From NCBI GenBank assembly GCA_036509215.1, contig DATCGA010000044.1:1-29344 (forward strand): a DNA stretch of 29,344 nucleotides, read 5' to 3'. The DNA comes from Trebonia sp036509215 (GTDB taxonomy: Bacteria; Actinomycetota; Actinomycetes; Streptosporangiales; Streptosporangiaceae). The translations under genes and the position numbers were made by a program. Positions 1 to 7,058 of this stretch are shown piece after piece; within the stretch, counting starts at the first letter, position 1; each line of letters begins with the position of its first letter. The notes beneath the pieces are model-generated. The model worked only from the letters and a program-made list of their open reading frames with translations. It searched no databases and was not told the origin of the DNA.

Positions 1-400
1 CCGGGCCGGACAGTCCCTCGCCGGACGTCCACGGGGCGGCTGGCCCCTGCCCGGCCGAGCCGGCGTCGGCGGCGGCCGCGCTGCGGGCCGCCGACAGCAG
101 CGCCGCCGTCGCCACGACGGCGCTGCCGAGGTACGGGATCGGGGCGACAGCCGCGCCGAACTGCTCGGCGGCGGCGGCGAGCTCGCGGTAGGACGCGCCC
201 GCGCCGCCCAGCGGCTCCGGGATCAGCAGGCCGGCGATGCCGATCTCGGCCGCGACCGTGCGCCAGAGCTTGGCGTCATAGGTCTCCGGCTGCTCGGTCC
301 GGGCGAGCAGGTCGGCCGGGGCGGCGGCGCCGGCCAGCAGATCGGACAGGGCGGCCGCGAGGTCGCGTTCGGTCTCGGAGTAGAGCAGGTCAACGGCCAT
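1..400 (-). CDS. Acyl-CoA dehydrogenase, N-terminal part (cut by window edge)
   Basis: The reading frame starts at ATG 400 (MAVDLLYSETERDLAAAL) and stays open for 133 codons to base 1, so the C-terminal two thirds lie outside the window. The visible part is the helical N-terminal domain of acyl-CoA dehydrogenases: an N-terminal helix, then LWRTVAAEIGIAGLLIPEPL followed by GGAGASYREL, which matches the family's conserved 'GlxgllvPeeyGGaG' stretch, then the AAAAEQFGAAVAP helix. The FAD-binding and catalytic segments cannot be seen. It is the last visible gene of a minus-strand operon with another acyl-CoA dehydrogenase and a FabG-type dehydrogenase, so it probably oxidises an acyl-CoA, and the two dehydrogenases could form a heteromer as paired FadE proteins do in steroid side-chain degradation (inference). 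Its start overlaps a small upstream ORF by 11 bases. Confidence 0.85.
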   Translation of the reverse strand, partial: MAVDLLYSETERDLAAALSDLLAGAAAPADLLARTEQPETYDAKLWRTVAAEIGIAGLLIPEPLGGAGASYRELAAAAEQFGAAVAPIPYLGSAVVATAALLSAARSAAAADAGSAGQGPAAPWTSGEGLSGP

Positions 401-524
401 GGCGCGCACCGGTCCTTTCGTATGGCGTTTCTGTCACCAGGACGACCGTTTCGCCATACGCGCGGCAAACCGGGGCGGCCGGCGCGGCGGCCAGGGGGAA
501 CGTGTGCGGATGGAGAGTCGTCAT
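390..524 (-). CDS. Possible 44-aa small protein bridging two acyl-CoA dehydrogenase genes
   Basis: This ORF begins at ATG 524, sharing ATGA with the stop codon of the upstream acyl-CoA dehydrogenase (TGA 523-521), and ends at TGA 392-390, inside the start region of the downstream one (ATG 400). The peptide begins MTTLHPHTFPLAAAPAAPV and ends ERTGARHGR; I do not recognise it. An AAGGA-like sequence lies about 9 bases before the ATG. Overlap at both ends is the arrangement expected of translational coupling, and it would carry ribosomes across an otherwise 120-base gap. GC at third codon positions looks lower than in the neighbours, which weakens the case for a conserved protein. It may act only as a coupling or leader peptide, or be a chance ORF. 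Confidence 0.4.
   Translation of the reverse strand: MTTLHPHTFPLAAAPAAPVCRAYGETVVLVTETPYERTGARHGR
419..460. repeat. Inverted repeat with 9-bp arms between acyl-CoA dehydrogenase genes
   Basis: Perfect arms CGTATGGCG (419-427) and CGCCATACG (452-460) are separated by 24 bases. They lie inside the 44-codon bridging ORF, 19 to 60 bases upstream of the second acyl-CoA dehydrogenase start. It could be an operator for a dimeric regulator or an mRNA hairpin; the spacer is long for a simple operator. Confidence 0.45.
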
Positions 525-1717
525 CGCGGTAGGTCCTTCCAGGGGACGCCGGTGTCGGTGCGCGGCTCCGGCGGCAGGCCGAGCACCCGCTCGGCGATGA
601 TGTTGCGAAGGATCTCCGAGGTGCCGCCCTCGATCGAGTTGCCCTTGGATCGCAGGTAGCGGTAGGCCGGGCCGCGGGCGTAGTCGCTCGAGCCCGCGCG
701 GCGCATCGTCCAGTCGTCGTAGGTGAGGCCGCCGGCCCCCGCGAGCTCGATCTCGAAGGCCGAAATGTCCTGGTTGAGCAGGGCGAAGGTGAGCTTGACG
801 GCCGAGCCGTCGGGGCCCGGCTGACCGGACGCGAGCTGCTGGCGCAGCCGCTCGCCCGCGAGCCGCGCGACCTCCGCCCGCGCCCACAGCCGCAGCAGCC
901 GCTGGTGCAGCTCGGGGGTTCGGTCCCCCGGGTGGTCGCGCCAGGCCTGCGCGGCGTAGCCGATCGTACCGGACTCGCGCGGCGACGCGCCGGCCGCGCC
1001 GATCGCGACCCGCTCGTTCATCAGCGTCGCGTTGGCGACCCGCCAGCCCGCCCCGACCTCGCCCAGCCGGTTAGCGTCGGGGACCCGCGCGTCGGTGATG
1101 AACACCTCGTTGAACTCGGCCTCGCCGGTGAGCTGGCGCAGCGGCCTGACCTCGACCCCGGGCGCGTGCATGTCGAGGACGAAGTAGCTCAGCCCGGCGT
1201 GCTTGGGCGCATCCGGGTCGGTCCTGGCCAGCAGCAGCGCCCAGCGCGCGTGGTGCGCGAGCGAGGTCCACACCTTCTGCCCGTTGACGACCCAGTCGTC
1301 GCCGTCGCGGACGGCGCGGGTGGACAGGTTGGCCAGGTCGCTGCCAGCCCCGGGCTCGCTGAAGAGCTGGCACCAGATGTCTTCGGCCAGCCACAGCGGC
1401 TTGAGCCAGCGGCCCAGCTGCTCGTCGGTGCCGAAGGCGATGATCGTGGGCGCGGCCATGCCGAGCCCGATCACGTTCCGCCTCGGGTCGGGCGCGGGCG
1501 CCCCGGCCCGCGCGAACTGATCCTCGGCCGCCTGCTGGAGCGACCGGGGCAGGCCGAGGCCGCCGTGCCCTACCGGGTAGTGCACGGCGGCCAGGCCGGC
1601 GTCGAACCGGTCGCTGAGAAACTGATCGCGCGGCGTGCTCGCGGGATCGTGGTCGGCGCAGAACGTGCGTATGCTCGCCCGCAGCTGCGCCTCTTGGGCC
1701 GATAGGTCGGTCAACAC
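521..1717 (-). CDS. Acyl-CoA dehydrogenase (FadE-like)
   Basis: This 398-aa flavoprotein should catalyse alpha,beta-dehydrogenation of an acyl-CoA, passing electrons to electron-transfer flavoprotein. Visible family marks are an N-terminal helical domain with AAVHYPVGHGGLGLP, the middle beta-domain motif FSEPGAGSDLA followed by GDDWVVNGQKVWTS, and a C-terminal helical domain ending IEGGTSEILRNIIAERVLGL, where the Glu of IEGG aligns with the catalytic base position of the MCAD type. Length is normal. The start is GTG 1717 or TTG 1714; GAGGAGGAG lies just upstream, and TTG has the better spacing (6 bases from GGAGG), while GTG is used here as the longer choice. It is 32 bases downstream of the FabG-like gene, and its stop overlaps the ATG of the bridging ORF. 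The substrate is unknown; fatty acid or steroid side chain is likely from context. Confidence 0.92.
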   Translation of the reverse strand: MLTDLSAQEAQLRASIRTFCADHDPASTPRDQFLSDRFDAGLAAVHYPVGHGGLGLPRSLQQAAEDQFARAGAPAPDPRRNVIGLGMAAPTIIAFGTDEQLGRWLKPLWLAEDIWCQLFSEPGAGSDLANLSTRAVRDGDDWVVNGQKVWTSLAHHARWALLLARTDPDAPKHAGLSYFVLDMHAPGVEVRPLRQLTGEAEFNEVFITDARVPDANRLGEVGAGWRVANATLMNERVAIGAAGASPRESGTIGYAAQAWRDHPGDRTPELHQRLLRLWARAEVARLAGERLRQQLASGQPGPDGSAVKLTFALLNQDISAFEIELAGAGGLTYDDWTMRRAGSSDYARGPAYRYLRSKGNSIEGGTSEILRNIIAERVLGLPPEPRTDTGVPWKDLPR

Positions 1718-1749
1718 ACTCCTCCTCAACGCCGCGCCGCCTGTTCCAG

Positions 1750-2502
1750 TTAGGAAACCGGGCCGCCGGCCACGTACAGGACCTGGCCGGAGACGAAGCC
1801 GGCCGCGTCGCTCACGAAGAACGAGACCGCCTGGGCGATGTCCTCGGGCTTGCCGACCCGCTGGACCGGGATCCCCTTGGCCGCCCCAGCCTGGAAGTCC
1901 TCGAACGACACGCCCAGCCGGGCGGCGGTCGCCGCGGTCATGTCGGTCACGATGAACCCGGGCGCGATCGCGTTGGCGGTGACGCCGTACTTGCCGAGCT
2001 CGATCGCGAGGGTCTTGGTGAAGCCCTGCATGCCCGCCTTGGCGGCCGAGTAGTTGACCTGGCCCCGGTTGCCGACGGCGGAGGTCGAGCTCAGGTTGAC
2101 GATCCGGCCCCACTTGGCGGCGACCATGTACTTCTGGGTGGCGCGGGTCATCAGGAACGCGCCCCGCAGGTGCACGTTCAAGACCGTGTCCCAGTCGTTC
2201 TCGGACATCTTGAAGATCAGGTTGTCCCTGGTCACGCCCGCGTTGTTGATCAGCACGGTCGGCTCGCCGAGCTCGGCGACCACCTTGTCGACCGCGGCCG
2301 CGACCTGCTCGGCGTTGCTGACGTCGGCACCGACCGCGATCGCCTTGCCACCCGCCTTCTCGATCTCGGCGACCGTCTCGGCGCCATCGGCCTCATTGAG
2401 GTCAAGCACCGCGACGGCCATCCCGTCAGCGGCGAGGCGCCTGGCGGTGCCGGCCCCGATGCCCCGGGCGGCCCCGGTTACGATCGCGATTCGCTGTGGC
2501 AT
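1750..2502 (-). CDS. fabG: Short-chain dehydrogenase/reductase, 3-oxoacyl-[ACP/CoA] reductase type
   Basis: The 250-aa classical SDR has the NAD(P)-binding motif TGAARGIG at residues 9-16, NNAG at 86-89, and the catalytic set Ser138 (NLSS), Tyr151 and Lys155 (YSAAK), which falls on the same numbers as E. coli FabG. The NAIAPGFIVTDMT and VLYVAGGP segments are typical of FabG-like enzymes. It should interconvert 3-oxoacyl and 3-hydroxyacyl thioesters in the cytoplasm; with two acyl-CoA dehydrogenases downstream in the same orientation, a catabolic beta-oxidation role is at least as likely as fatty acid synthesis (inference). The start is ATG 2502, at MPQRIAIVTG; the in-frame upstream extension lacks SDR similarity. 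An AAGGAA sequence lies about 10 bases upstream. It appears to be the first gene of its operon, with divergent transcription to the lipoprotein at 2767. Confidence 0.93.
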   Translation of the reverse strand: MPQRIAIVTGAARGIGAGTARRLAADGMAVAVLDLNEADGAETVAEIEKAGGKAIAVGADVSNAEQVAAAVDKVVAELGEPTVLINNAGVTRDNLIFKMSENDWDTVLNVHLRGAFLMTRATQKYMVAAKWGRIVNLSSTSAVGNRGQVNYSAAKAGMQGFTKTLAIELGKYGVTANAIAPGFIVTDMTAATAARLGVSFEDFQAGAAKGIPVQRVGKPEDIAQAVSFFVSDAAGFVSGQVLYVAGGPVS

Positions 2503-2766
2503 ATCGTTGCATTTCCTTTCCCAAGTGCCCGACGCCGCTGTCGGCGAACGCCGGTGTTCCTGCGTCATTATTCCGGACGACTGGCGGCGCGCCACCCCCG
2601 GTCTGCGGCGAGTTTGCCGACAGTTCGGGTTGCGCCGCCGTCCGGGGGGCCCGAAATTCCAGGGAAGCGCGCCGTCCGGAGCCTTGGGTTCACGGTCCGT
2701 GAGCGAGGTTGCCGGGACGGCGGGTACGTTGTCAGTGTTCGGGTCCGAATGAGGGTAGGTAGTCCA

Positions 2767-3606
2767 GTGTCGTCAATTGCCAAGCGTGACGTAGCCGTTG
2801 CCCGTCGCTGGCGTCGCTGGCGTCCGGGCCTGGCGGTCCTCGCGGTCGCGGCGGGCACGGTCGCGACCGTCGCCGGGTGCTCGACCAAGGGCACCCCGTA
2901 CGTCACCCCGACGTCGTCGCCGTCGGCGTCCGCGAGCTCTACCGCGACCGCGCCGACGGCCGGGGCGATGCCGACCGCGCCGATGACCCCGCTCCCGGAC
3001 GCCACCGGCCAGCTCACCGGCACCAACCTGGCGACGGTGCTGCTGCCGGCCTCGGACTTCCCGGCCGGGTACACGACCTCCGCATCGGACGCGGTCAACT
3101 CCGGCGGATCGCTCACCACGGGTCCGGCTCAGTACCCCATCGCGACCGTGACCTGCTCCAACTTCGTCCAGCACCTGGGGGCCCAGGGGTTCGGCGAGAC
3201 GGCGATGGCGGCCGACAGCATCGTCGGCGCCAACCAGGCCTATGACCAGGCGATCTACCAGTTCTCCAGCGCTTCGGCGGCGTCCGCGTTCGTGGCCGGG
3301 ATCTCCCCGCTTGCGGGCCGGTGCCCGTCGTTCAGCGAGCCGGTGAACGGCTCGACCGCAACCATGCGGATGAAGGCGGCGCCGGGCGATTCAGTCGCCG
3401 GGCGGCCCACCGTCGGGCTGCTGCAGACCGCGACGGTGTCCGGGACCGCGCTGTCCCTCGACACCGAGTTCCTGGCCAGCGGCGTGGACGTGTTCGTCGT
3501 CTCCGCGGTCGGGTTCGGCAAGGCCTCGCCTTCGGACCCGGCCAGGGAGACGATCATCTACAACCTGATGAAGCGCCAGGCCGCCGCCAGCGTGCTCGGC
3601 GGCTAG
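2767..3606 (+). CDS. Secreted lipoprotein of unknown function
   Basis: The 279-aa product starts at GTG 2767 (ATG 2749, six codons upstream, is an alternative), preceded by AGGGTAGG. It has an arginine-rich n-region (RRWRRWRP), a hydrophobic core, and a lipobox VAGC with Cys38, so it should be exported and lipid-anchored. A Ser/Thr/Pro/Ala-rich linker (about residues 45-75) follows, then a folded domain beginning LTGTNLATVLLPASDFPAGY, with two Cys (about residues 130 and 190) that could form a disulfide. The layout resembles the extracytoplasmic sensor-type lipoproteins of actinobacteria such as the PknH C-terminal domain class, but I do not see enough to assign a family. It is a single gene, divergent from the fabG operon, and it converges with the FAD/Fe-S dehydrogenase, sharing bases of the stop codons. 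Confidence 0.8.
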   Translation: MSSIAKRDVAVARRWRRWRPGLAVLAVAAGTVATVAGCSTKGTPYVTPTSSPSASASSTATAPTAGAMPTAPMTPLPDATGQLTGTNLATVLLPASDFPAGYTTSASDAVNSGGSLTTGPAQYPIATVTCSNFVQHLGAQGFGETAMAADSIVGANQAYDQAIYQFSSASAASAFVAGISPLAGRCPSFSEPVNGSTATMRMKAAPGDSVAGRPTVGLLQTATVSGTALSLDTEFLASGVDVFVVSAVGFGKASPSDPARETIIYNLMKRQAAASVLGG

Positions 3607-6600
3607 TCGGTTCCGGCCGGCCGGCCCAGGCGGTCGGCCAGCAGCTCGGCCAGGTGGATGCCGTGGACGTCGGCCAGCTGGTCGAGCTGGGTGCGGCAGG
3701 AGAAGCCGTCGGCCAGGATCGTGGGGGCCTGGCCTCTGCTTTGGCCTTGGGCCTGGCTTTGCGCCTGGCCTTGGGCCTCGCGGACGGCCGGGAGCAGGGC
3801 GGTCTCGGCGACGGCGACGGACACGTCGTAATGGCCGCGCTCGACGCCGAAGTTGCCCGCCAGGCCGCAGCAGCCGCCGACCGCGCTGACCTTCGCGCCC
3901 GCGTTTGCGAGCAGCCGCTTGTCGGCGTCCCAGCCGCCGACCGCGTGCTGATGGCAGTGCGGCTGGGCGACCCCGGTGACGTCGGACAGGTCGGGCGGGG
4001 TCCAGCCGTCGGTGCCGGTGAGCAGCTCGGCCAGGGTCTTCACGGCGCTGCTGAGCGCCTCGGCCCGAGGGTCGCCCGGCAGCAGCTCGGCCGCGTCGCC
4101 GCGGAGCGCGGCCGTGCAGGACGGCTCGAGCCCGACGACCGGGATGCCCGCGTCGAGGGCCGGGCCTAGTTCGCCCAGCGTCCGCCTGAGCTGCCGCCTG
4201 GCCCCGTCCAGCTGGCCGGTCGAGATCCAGGTGAGGCCGCAGCAGACGTTGCCCTCGGTGACGCGGACCTGGTAGCCGGCCGCTTCGAGGACCGCGACGG
4301 CGGCCCGGCCGACCTGCGGCGCGAACGCGTTGGTGAACGTGTCCACCCACAGCAGCACCGGCCGGCCGGCCTCGGCGGCGCCGCCGGCTTGCCAGCGCTG
4401 CGGACGCTCGGCGAACCAGCGGCGGAAGCTCTGGGTCGCGAACACCGGCAGGCCCCGGCGCTGGTCGATGCCGCCGAGGCGCTTCGCGACGGCGGCCGCG
4501 GGGCCGAATCGCAGGGCGGCGTTGGCCAGCGTCGCCGCCGCCCGACTGCGCGACGTCAGGGCGGCCCAGCGGGGCAGCCAGCCGAGCGCGTAGTGCGACG
4601 CAGGCCGGAGCCTGCCCCGGTACCGCTGGTGCAGCGCCTCGGCCTTGTAGGTGGCCATGTCGACCCCGGCCGGGCAGTCGGTCGAGCATCCCTTGCAGGC
4701 CAGGCAGAGGTCGAGCGCCTCCGCCACCTCGGGCGACTGCCAGCCCGACGATACCAGCGAGCCGTTCGCGAGCTCCTGCAGCACCCGCGCGCGGCCTCGG
4801 GTGGAGTCCTTCTCGTCCCTGGTCGCCAGGTAGGACGGGCACATCACGCCGCCGGAGGCGGTGTTGTCGGCGCGGCACTTGCCGACGCCGGTGCAGCGGT
4901 GCACGGCGGCCGAGAAGTCGCCGCCGTCGGCGGCGTAGGCGAACGCGAGGTTGCGGCGCAGCGGCGGGGCCAGCGGCACCCGCAGGTCCGCGTCGAGCGG
5001 GGCCGGGTCGACGATCACGCCCGGGTTGAGCAGGTTCGACGGGTCGAACAGCTGCTTGACCGCGCCGAACAGGCCGATCGCGGTGGTCGAGTACATGGCC
5101 GGGAGGAGCTCGCCGCGGGCTCGGCCGTCGCCGTGCTCGCCCGACATCGACCCGCCGTAGGAGGCGGCCAGCCGGGCCGCGTCCTCGGTGAACGAGCGCA
5201 GCACCGACGGCCGGTCGCGGAGCGGAAAGTCGATCCTGGCGTGGATGCAGCCGTCGCCGAAGTGCCCGTAGAGCAGGCCGTCGACGCCGTGCGCGGCCAT
5301 CAGCGCCTCCAGGTCCCGCAGGTAGGCGGGGAGCGACTCAGTCGGCACGGCCGAGTCCTCCCAGCCCGGCCAGGCGGGCGCGCCGGCCGGCGTCCGGCCG
5401 CCGAGGCCGGCCCCGTCCTCCCGGATGCGCCACAGGGCGGCGGCGGCCGGCCCGGTGATCACCGCGCTGTCCAGGCAGCCGCCGTCGGCGACGAGCTTGC
5501 TGGCGGCCGCGCGGGCCTCGTCGAGGGTGTCGCCGGCGGTCTCGGCGAACAGCCAGCCGCCGCCGCGCGGCAGGTCGGGCACCGCGGCCGGGCCGCGCCG
5601 CAGCCGGACCACGTCGACCATCCGGCTGTCGAGGCCCTCGAGCGCGACCGGCAGGTGCGGCAGCAGGGCCGGGACCGCCTCGGCGGCGGCGGCCATGTCC
5701 GGGTAGCCGAGCACCGCCAGCGCGGTGGCGCGCGGCGCGGCGACCAGGCGGACGGTGGCCTGCAGGGTGAGCGCGAGGGTGCCCTCGGTGCCGGACAGGA
5801 ACTTGGCGACGTCGGTGCCGTTCTCCGGCAGCAGGTGCTCGAGGGAGTAGCCGGACACCTGCCGGGTGAACCGCCCGAACTCGGTCCTGATCGTGGCCAG
5901 GTTCCCGTCGACCAGGTGGCGCAGGCCGGCCAGCAGCATCCCGGCCGGGTCTTGGGCGGCCGGGTCTTGGGCGGCCGGGTCTTGGGCGGCTCGGTCTTGG
6001 GCGGCTCGGTCTTGGGCGGACTGGCCGCGGGCTCGCGGGCGCTCGGCGGTGAAGCGGGTGCCGGCCCCGGTGATCACGTCCAGCGCGATCACGTTGTCGG
6101 CGGTCCGGCCGTACCGCAGCGCCCGCGAGCCGCAGGCGTTGTTGCCGATCGCGCCGCCGATGGTGGCCCGGGAGTGGGTGGAGGGGTCCGGGCCGAAGCG
6201 GAGCCCGTGCGGCGCGGCCGCGGCGGTGATGTCGTCAAGCACCGTCCCCGGCTCGACCAGCGCTGTCTGCCGGTCCTGGTCGACGTGCAGGACCCGGTTG
6301 AGGTGCCGCGACAGGTCGAGCACAAGCCCGGTCGAGAGCGCGTTGCCGGCGATCGAGGTGCCGCCGCCGCGGGTGACGATCGGCGCGTTCAGCTCGCGGC
6401 AGACGGCCAGCGCGGCGACGATCTCGTCGGCGCTGCGCGGGAACGCGACCACCTCGGGGACGACCCGGTAGTTGGAGGCGTCGGAGGAGTACTCCGCCCG
6501 CCGCCTGGTCGCGGTCTCGACCTCGGCCAGCCCGGCCGCGCGGAGCGCGGCGGCCAGCCCCCCCTGGTTGACGGTCTGCCCCGGCGCGCCCGCCGCCGTC

Positions 6601-6611
6601 GTGGTCACCAT
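3603..6611 (-). CDS. FAD-linked / Fe-S dehydrogenase, D-2-hydroxyglutarate dehydrogenase (YdiJ) type
   Basis: This 1002-aa protein joins an FAD-binding PCMH/FAD-oxidase-C half to a ferredoxin/CCG half, as in YdiJ-type D-2-hydroxyacid dehydrogenases (about 1000 aa). Visible marks are RGGGTSIAGNA (81-91, FAD pyrophosphate loop), ATIGGAIGNNACGSRALRYG, YGHFGDGCIHARIDF and MSGEHGDGRARGELL (His residues of the oxidase-C metal/substrate site), a first Cys set CTGVGKC (about 573-579), CLACKGCSTDCP (about 635-646) for a 4Fe-4S cluster, and CCG-type motifs CCGLTW (about 790) and CCGLAGNFG (about 913). It should oxidise a D-2-hydroxyacid (2-hydroxyglutarate, lactate or similar) and pass electrons through Fe-S centres. 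Start ATG 6611 follows GCGGGA. Two low-complexity insertions (about residues 198-223 and 945-962) are unusual. Its stop overlaps the convergent lipoprotein stop. Confidence 0.92.
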   Translation of the reverse strand: MVTTTAAGAPGQTVNQGGLAAALRAAGLAEVETATRRRAEYSSDASNYRVVPEVVAFPRSADEIVAALAVCRELNAPIVTRGGGTSIAGNALSTGLVLDLSRHLNRVLHVDQDRQTALVEPGTVLDDITAAAAPHGLRFGPDPSTHSRATIGGAIGNNACGSRALRYGRTADNVIALDVITGAGTRFTAERPRARGQSAQDRAAQDRAAQDPAAQDPAAQDPAGMLLAGLRHLVDGNLATIRTEFGRFTRQVSGYSLEHLLPENGTDVAKFLSGTEGTLALTLQATVRLVAAPRATALAVLGYPDMAAAAEAVPALLPHLPVALEGLDSRMVDVVRLRRGPAAVPDLPRGGGWLFAETAGDTLDEARAAASKLVADGGCLDSAVITGPAAAALWRIREDGAGLGGRTPAGAPAWPGWEDSAVPTESLPAYLRDLEALMAAHGVDGLLYGHFGDGCIHARIDFPLRDRPSVLRSFTEDAARLAASYGGSMSGEHGDGRARGELLPAMYSTTAIGLFGAVKQLFDPSNLLNPGVIVDPAPLDADLRVPLAPPLRRNLAFAYAADGGDFSAAVHRCTGVGKCRADNTASGGVMCPSYLATRDEKDSTRGRARVLQELANGSLVSSGWQSPEVAEALDLCLACKGCSTDCPAGVDMATYKAEALHQRYRGRLRPASHYALGWLPRWAALTSRSRAAATLANAALRFGPAAAVAKRLGGIDQRRGLPVFATQSFRRWFAERPQRWQAGGAAEAGRPVLLWVDTFTNAFAPQVGRAAVAVLEAAGYQVRVTEGNVCCGLTWISTGQLDGARRQLRRTLGELGPALDAGIPVVGLEPSCTAALRGDAAELLPGDPRAEALSSAVKTLAELLTGTDGWTPPDLSDVTGVAQPHCHQHAVGGWDADKRLLANAGAKVSAVGGCCGLAGNFGVERGHYDVSVAVAETALLPAVREAQGQAQSQAQGQSRGQAPTILADGFSCRTQLDQLADVHGIHLAELLADRLGRPAGTD
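3728..3779 (-). repeat. Gln-rich low-complexity insertion in the FAD/Fe-S gene
   Basis: Degenerate 6-base repeats (CTTGGGCCTGGC-like on the plus strand) encode a Q-rich run of the form (G/S)QAQ, about residues 945-962, between LLPAVRE and TILADGFSC. Both flanking stretches look conserved for the CCG domain, so the insert probably forms a surface loop. It keeps the frame. Confidence 0.6.
5943..6017 (-). repeat. Five tandem 15-bp units encoding AQDPA/AQDRA repeats
   Basis: Three copies of GGCCGGGTCTTGGGC (5943-5957, 5958-5972, 5973-5987) are followed by two copies with CT for CC (5988-6002, 6003-6017). Being 15 bp long, each unit adds five residues (AQDPA or AQDRA) without changing frame. The array falls about residues 198-223 of the FAD/Fe-S dehydrogenase, after the FAD-binding subdomain, and could vary in copy number between strains. 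Confidence 0.85.
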
Positions 6612-6646
6612 TCCCGCAAGCCTAGTACCGCCGCCGGGCGGGGCGT

Positions 6647-6904
6647 TCAACCCCGCCGACGGAGCGCCCGGGCGGCCAGCGCCCGCTTGGCCGGCCGATA
6701 GGCGATGCGCTGGAGGACTCGGTAGGAGATGGCTCCGCCGAGGAGTCCGGCGGCGGTTAGCGCGTAGGTCACCAGCGACGGCGGCCGCCCGTCCGCGATG
6801 AGGTGCTCGACCGTCAGCACGGCGAAGAACACGGCGGCATAGATAAGCAGATCGCCGATGTTTTTCCCGCCGAGAAACACGGCCAGGCGCCAGGCGGCCA
6901 GCAC
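6647..6904 (-). CDS. Small two-helix membrane protein, hypothetical
   Basis: The 85-aa ORF starts at GTG 6904 and encodes two clear hydrophobic segments, DLLIYAAVFFAVLTVEHLI (about 18-36) and LVTYALTAAGLLGGAISY (about 44-61), followed by a basic tail rich in Arg/Lys (RPAKRALAARALRRRG), which predicts a hairpin with its C-terminus in the cytoplasm. I do not recognise a family. It sits between the FAD/Fe-S gene (35 bases downstream) and the DUF2079 gene, all on the same strand; no convincing ribosome binding site is seen, so the start could be different. The alternating hydrophobic and charged pattern makes a chance ORF less likely. Confidence 0.55.
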   Translation of the reverse strand: MLAAWRLAVFLGGKNIGDLLIYAAVFFAVLTVEHLIADGRPPSLVTYALTAAGLLGGAISYRVLQRIAYRPAKRALAARALRRRG

Positions 6905-7032
6905 GACCCGGGCCCGTCGTCGGCCAGTGCCCGCCGCCTGGCGCCGGGTGCACGCGTCACGTCGACCTCACCGCCGCTAGTGACCAAAAGAGAACGATTG
7001 CCCGCTGGGGCGCTCTGAACGTAGCACGAGAA

Positions 7033-7052
7033 GCCGTCTGCGGACAGGCGGC
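7033..7052 (-). terminator. Hairpin after the DUF2079 gene
   Basis: GCCGTCTG (7033-7040) pairs with CAGGCGGC (7045-7052) with one G-T wobble and a 4-base loop. Read on the minus strand it begins 7 bases after the stop at 7059 and is followed by TTCTCGTG, so it can act as a weak intrinsic terminator. Confidence 0.45.
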
Positions 7053-7058
7053 GGCCGG

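Noticed and set aside
4389..6701. Open 770-aa frame on the plus strand opposite the FAD/Fe-S gene
   Set aside because: It is antisense to a clearly recognised enzyme; the product is low-complexity Gly/Arg/Val-rich, as expected from GC-rich shadow frames.
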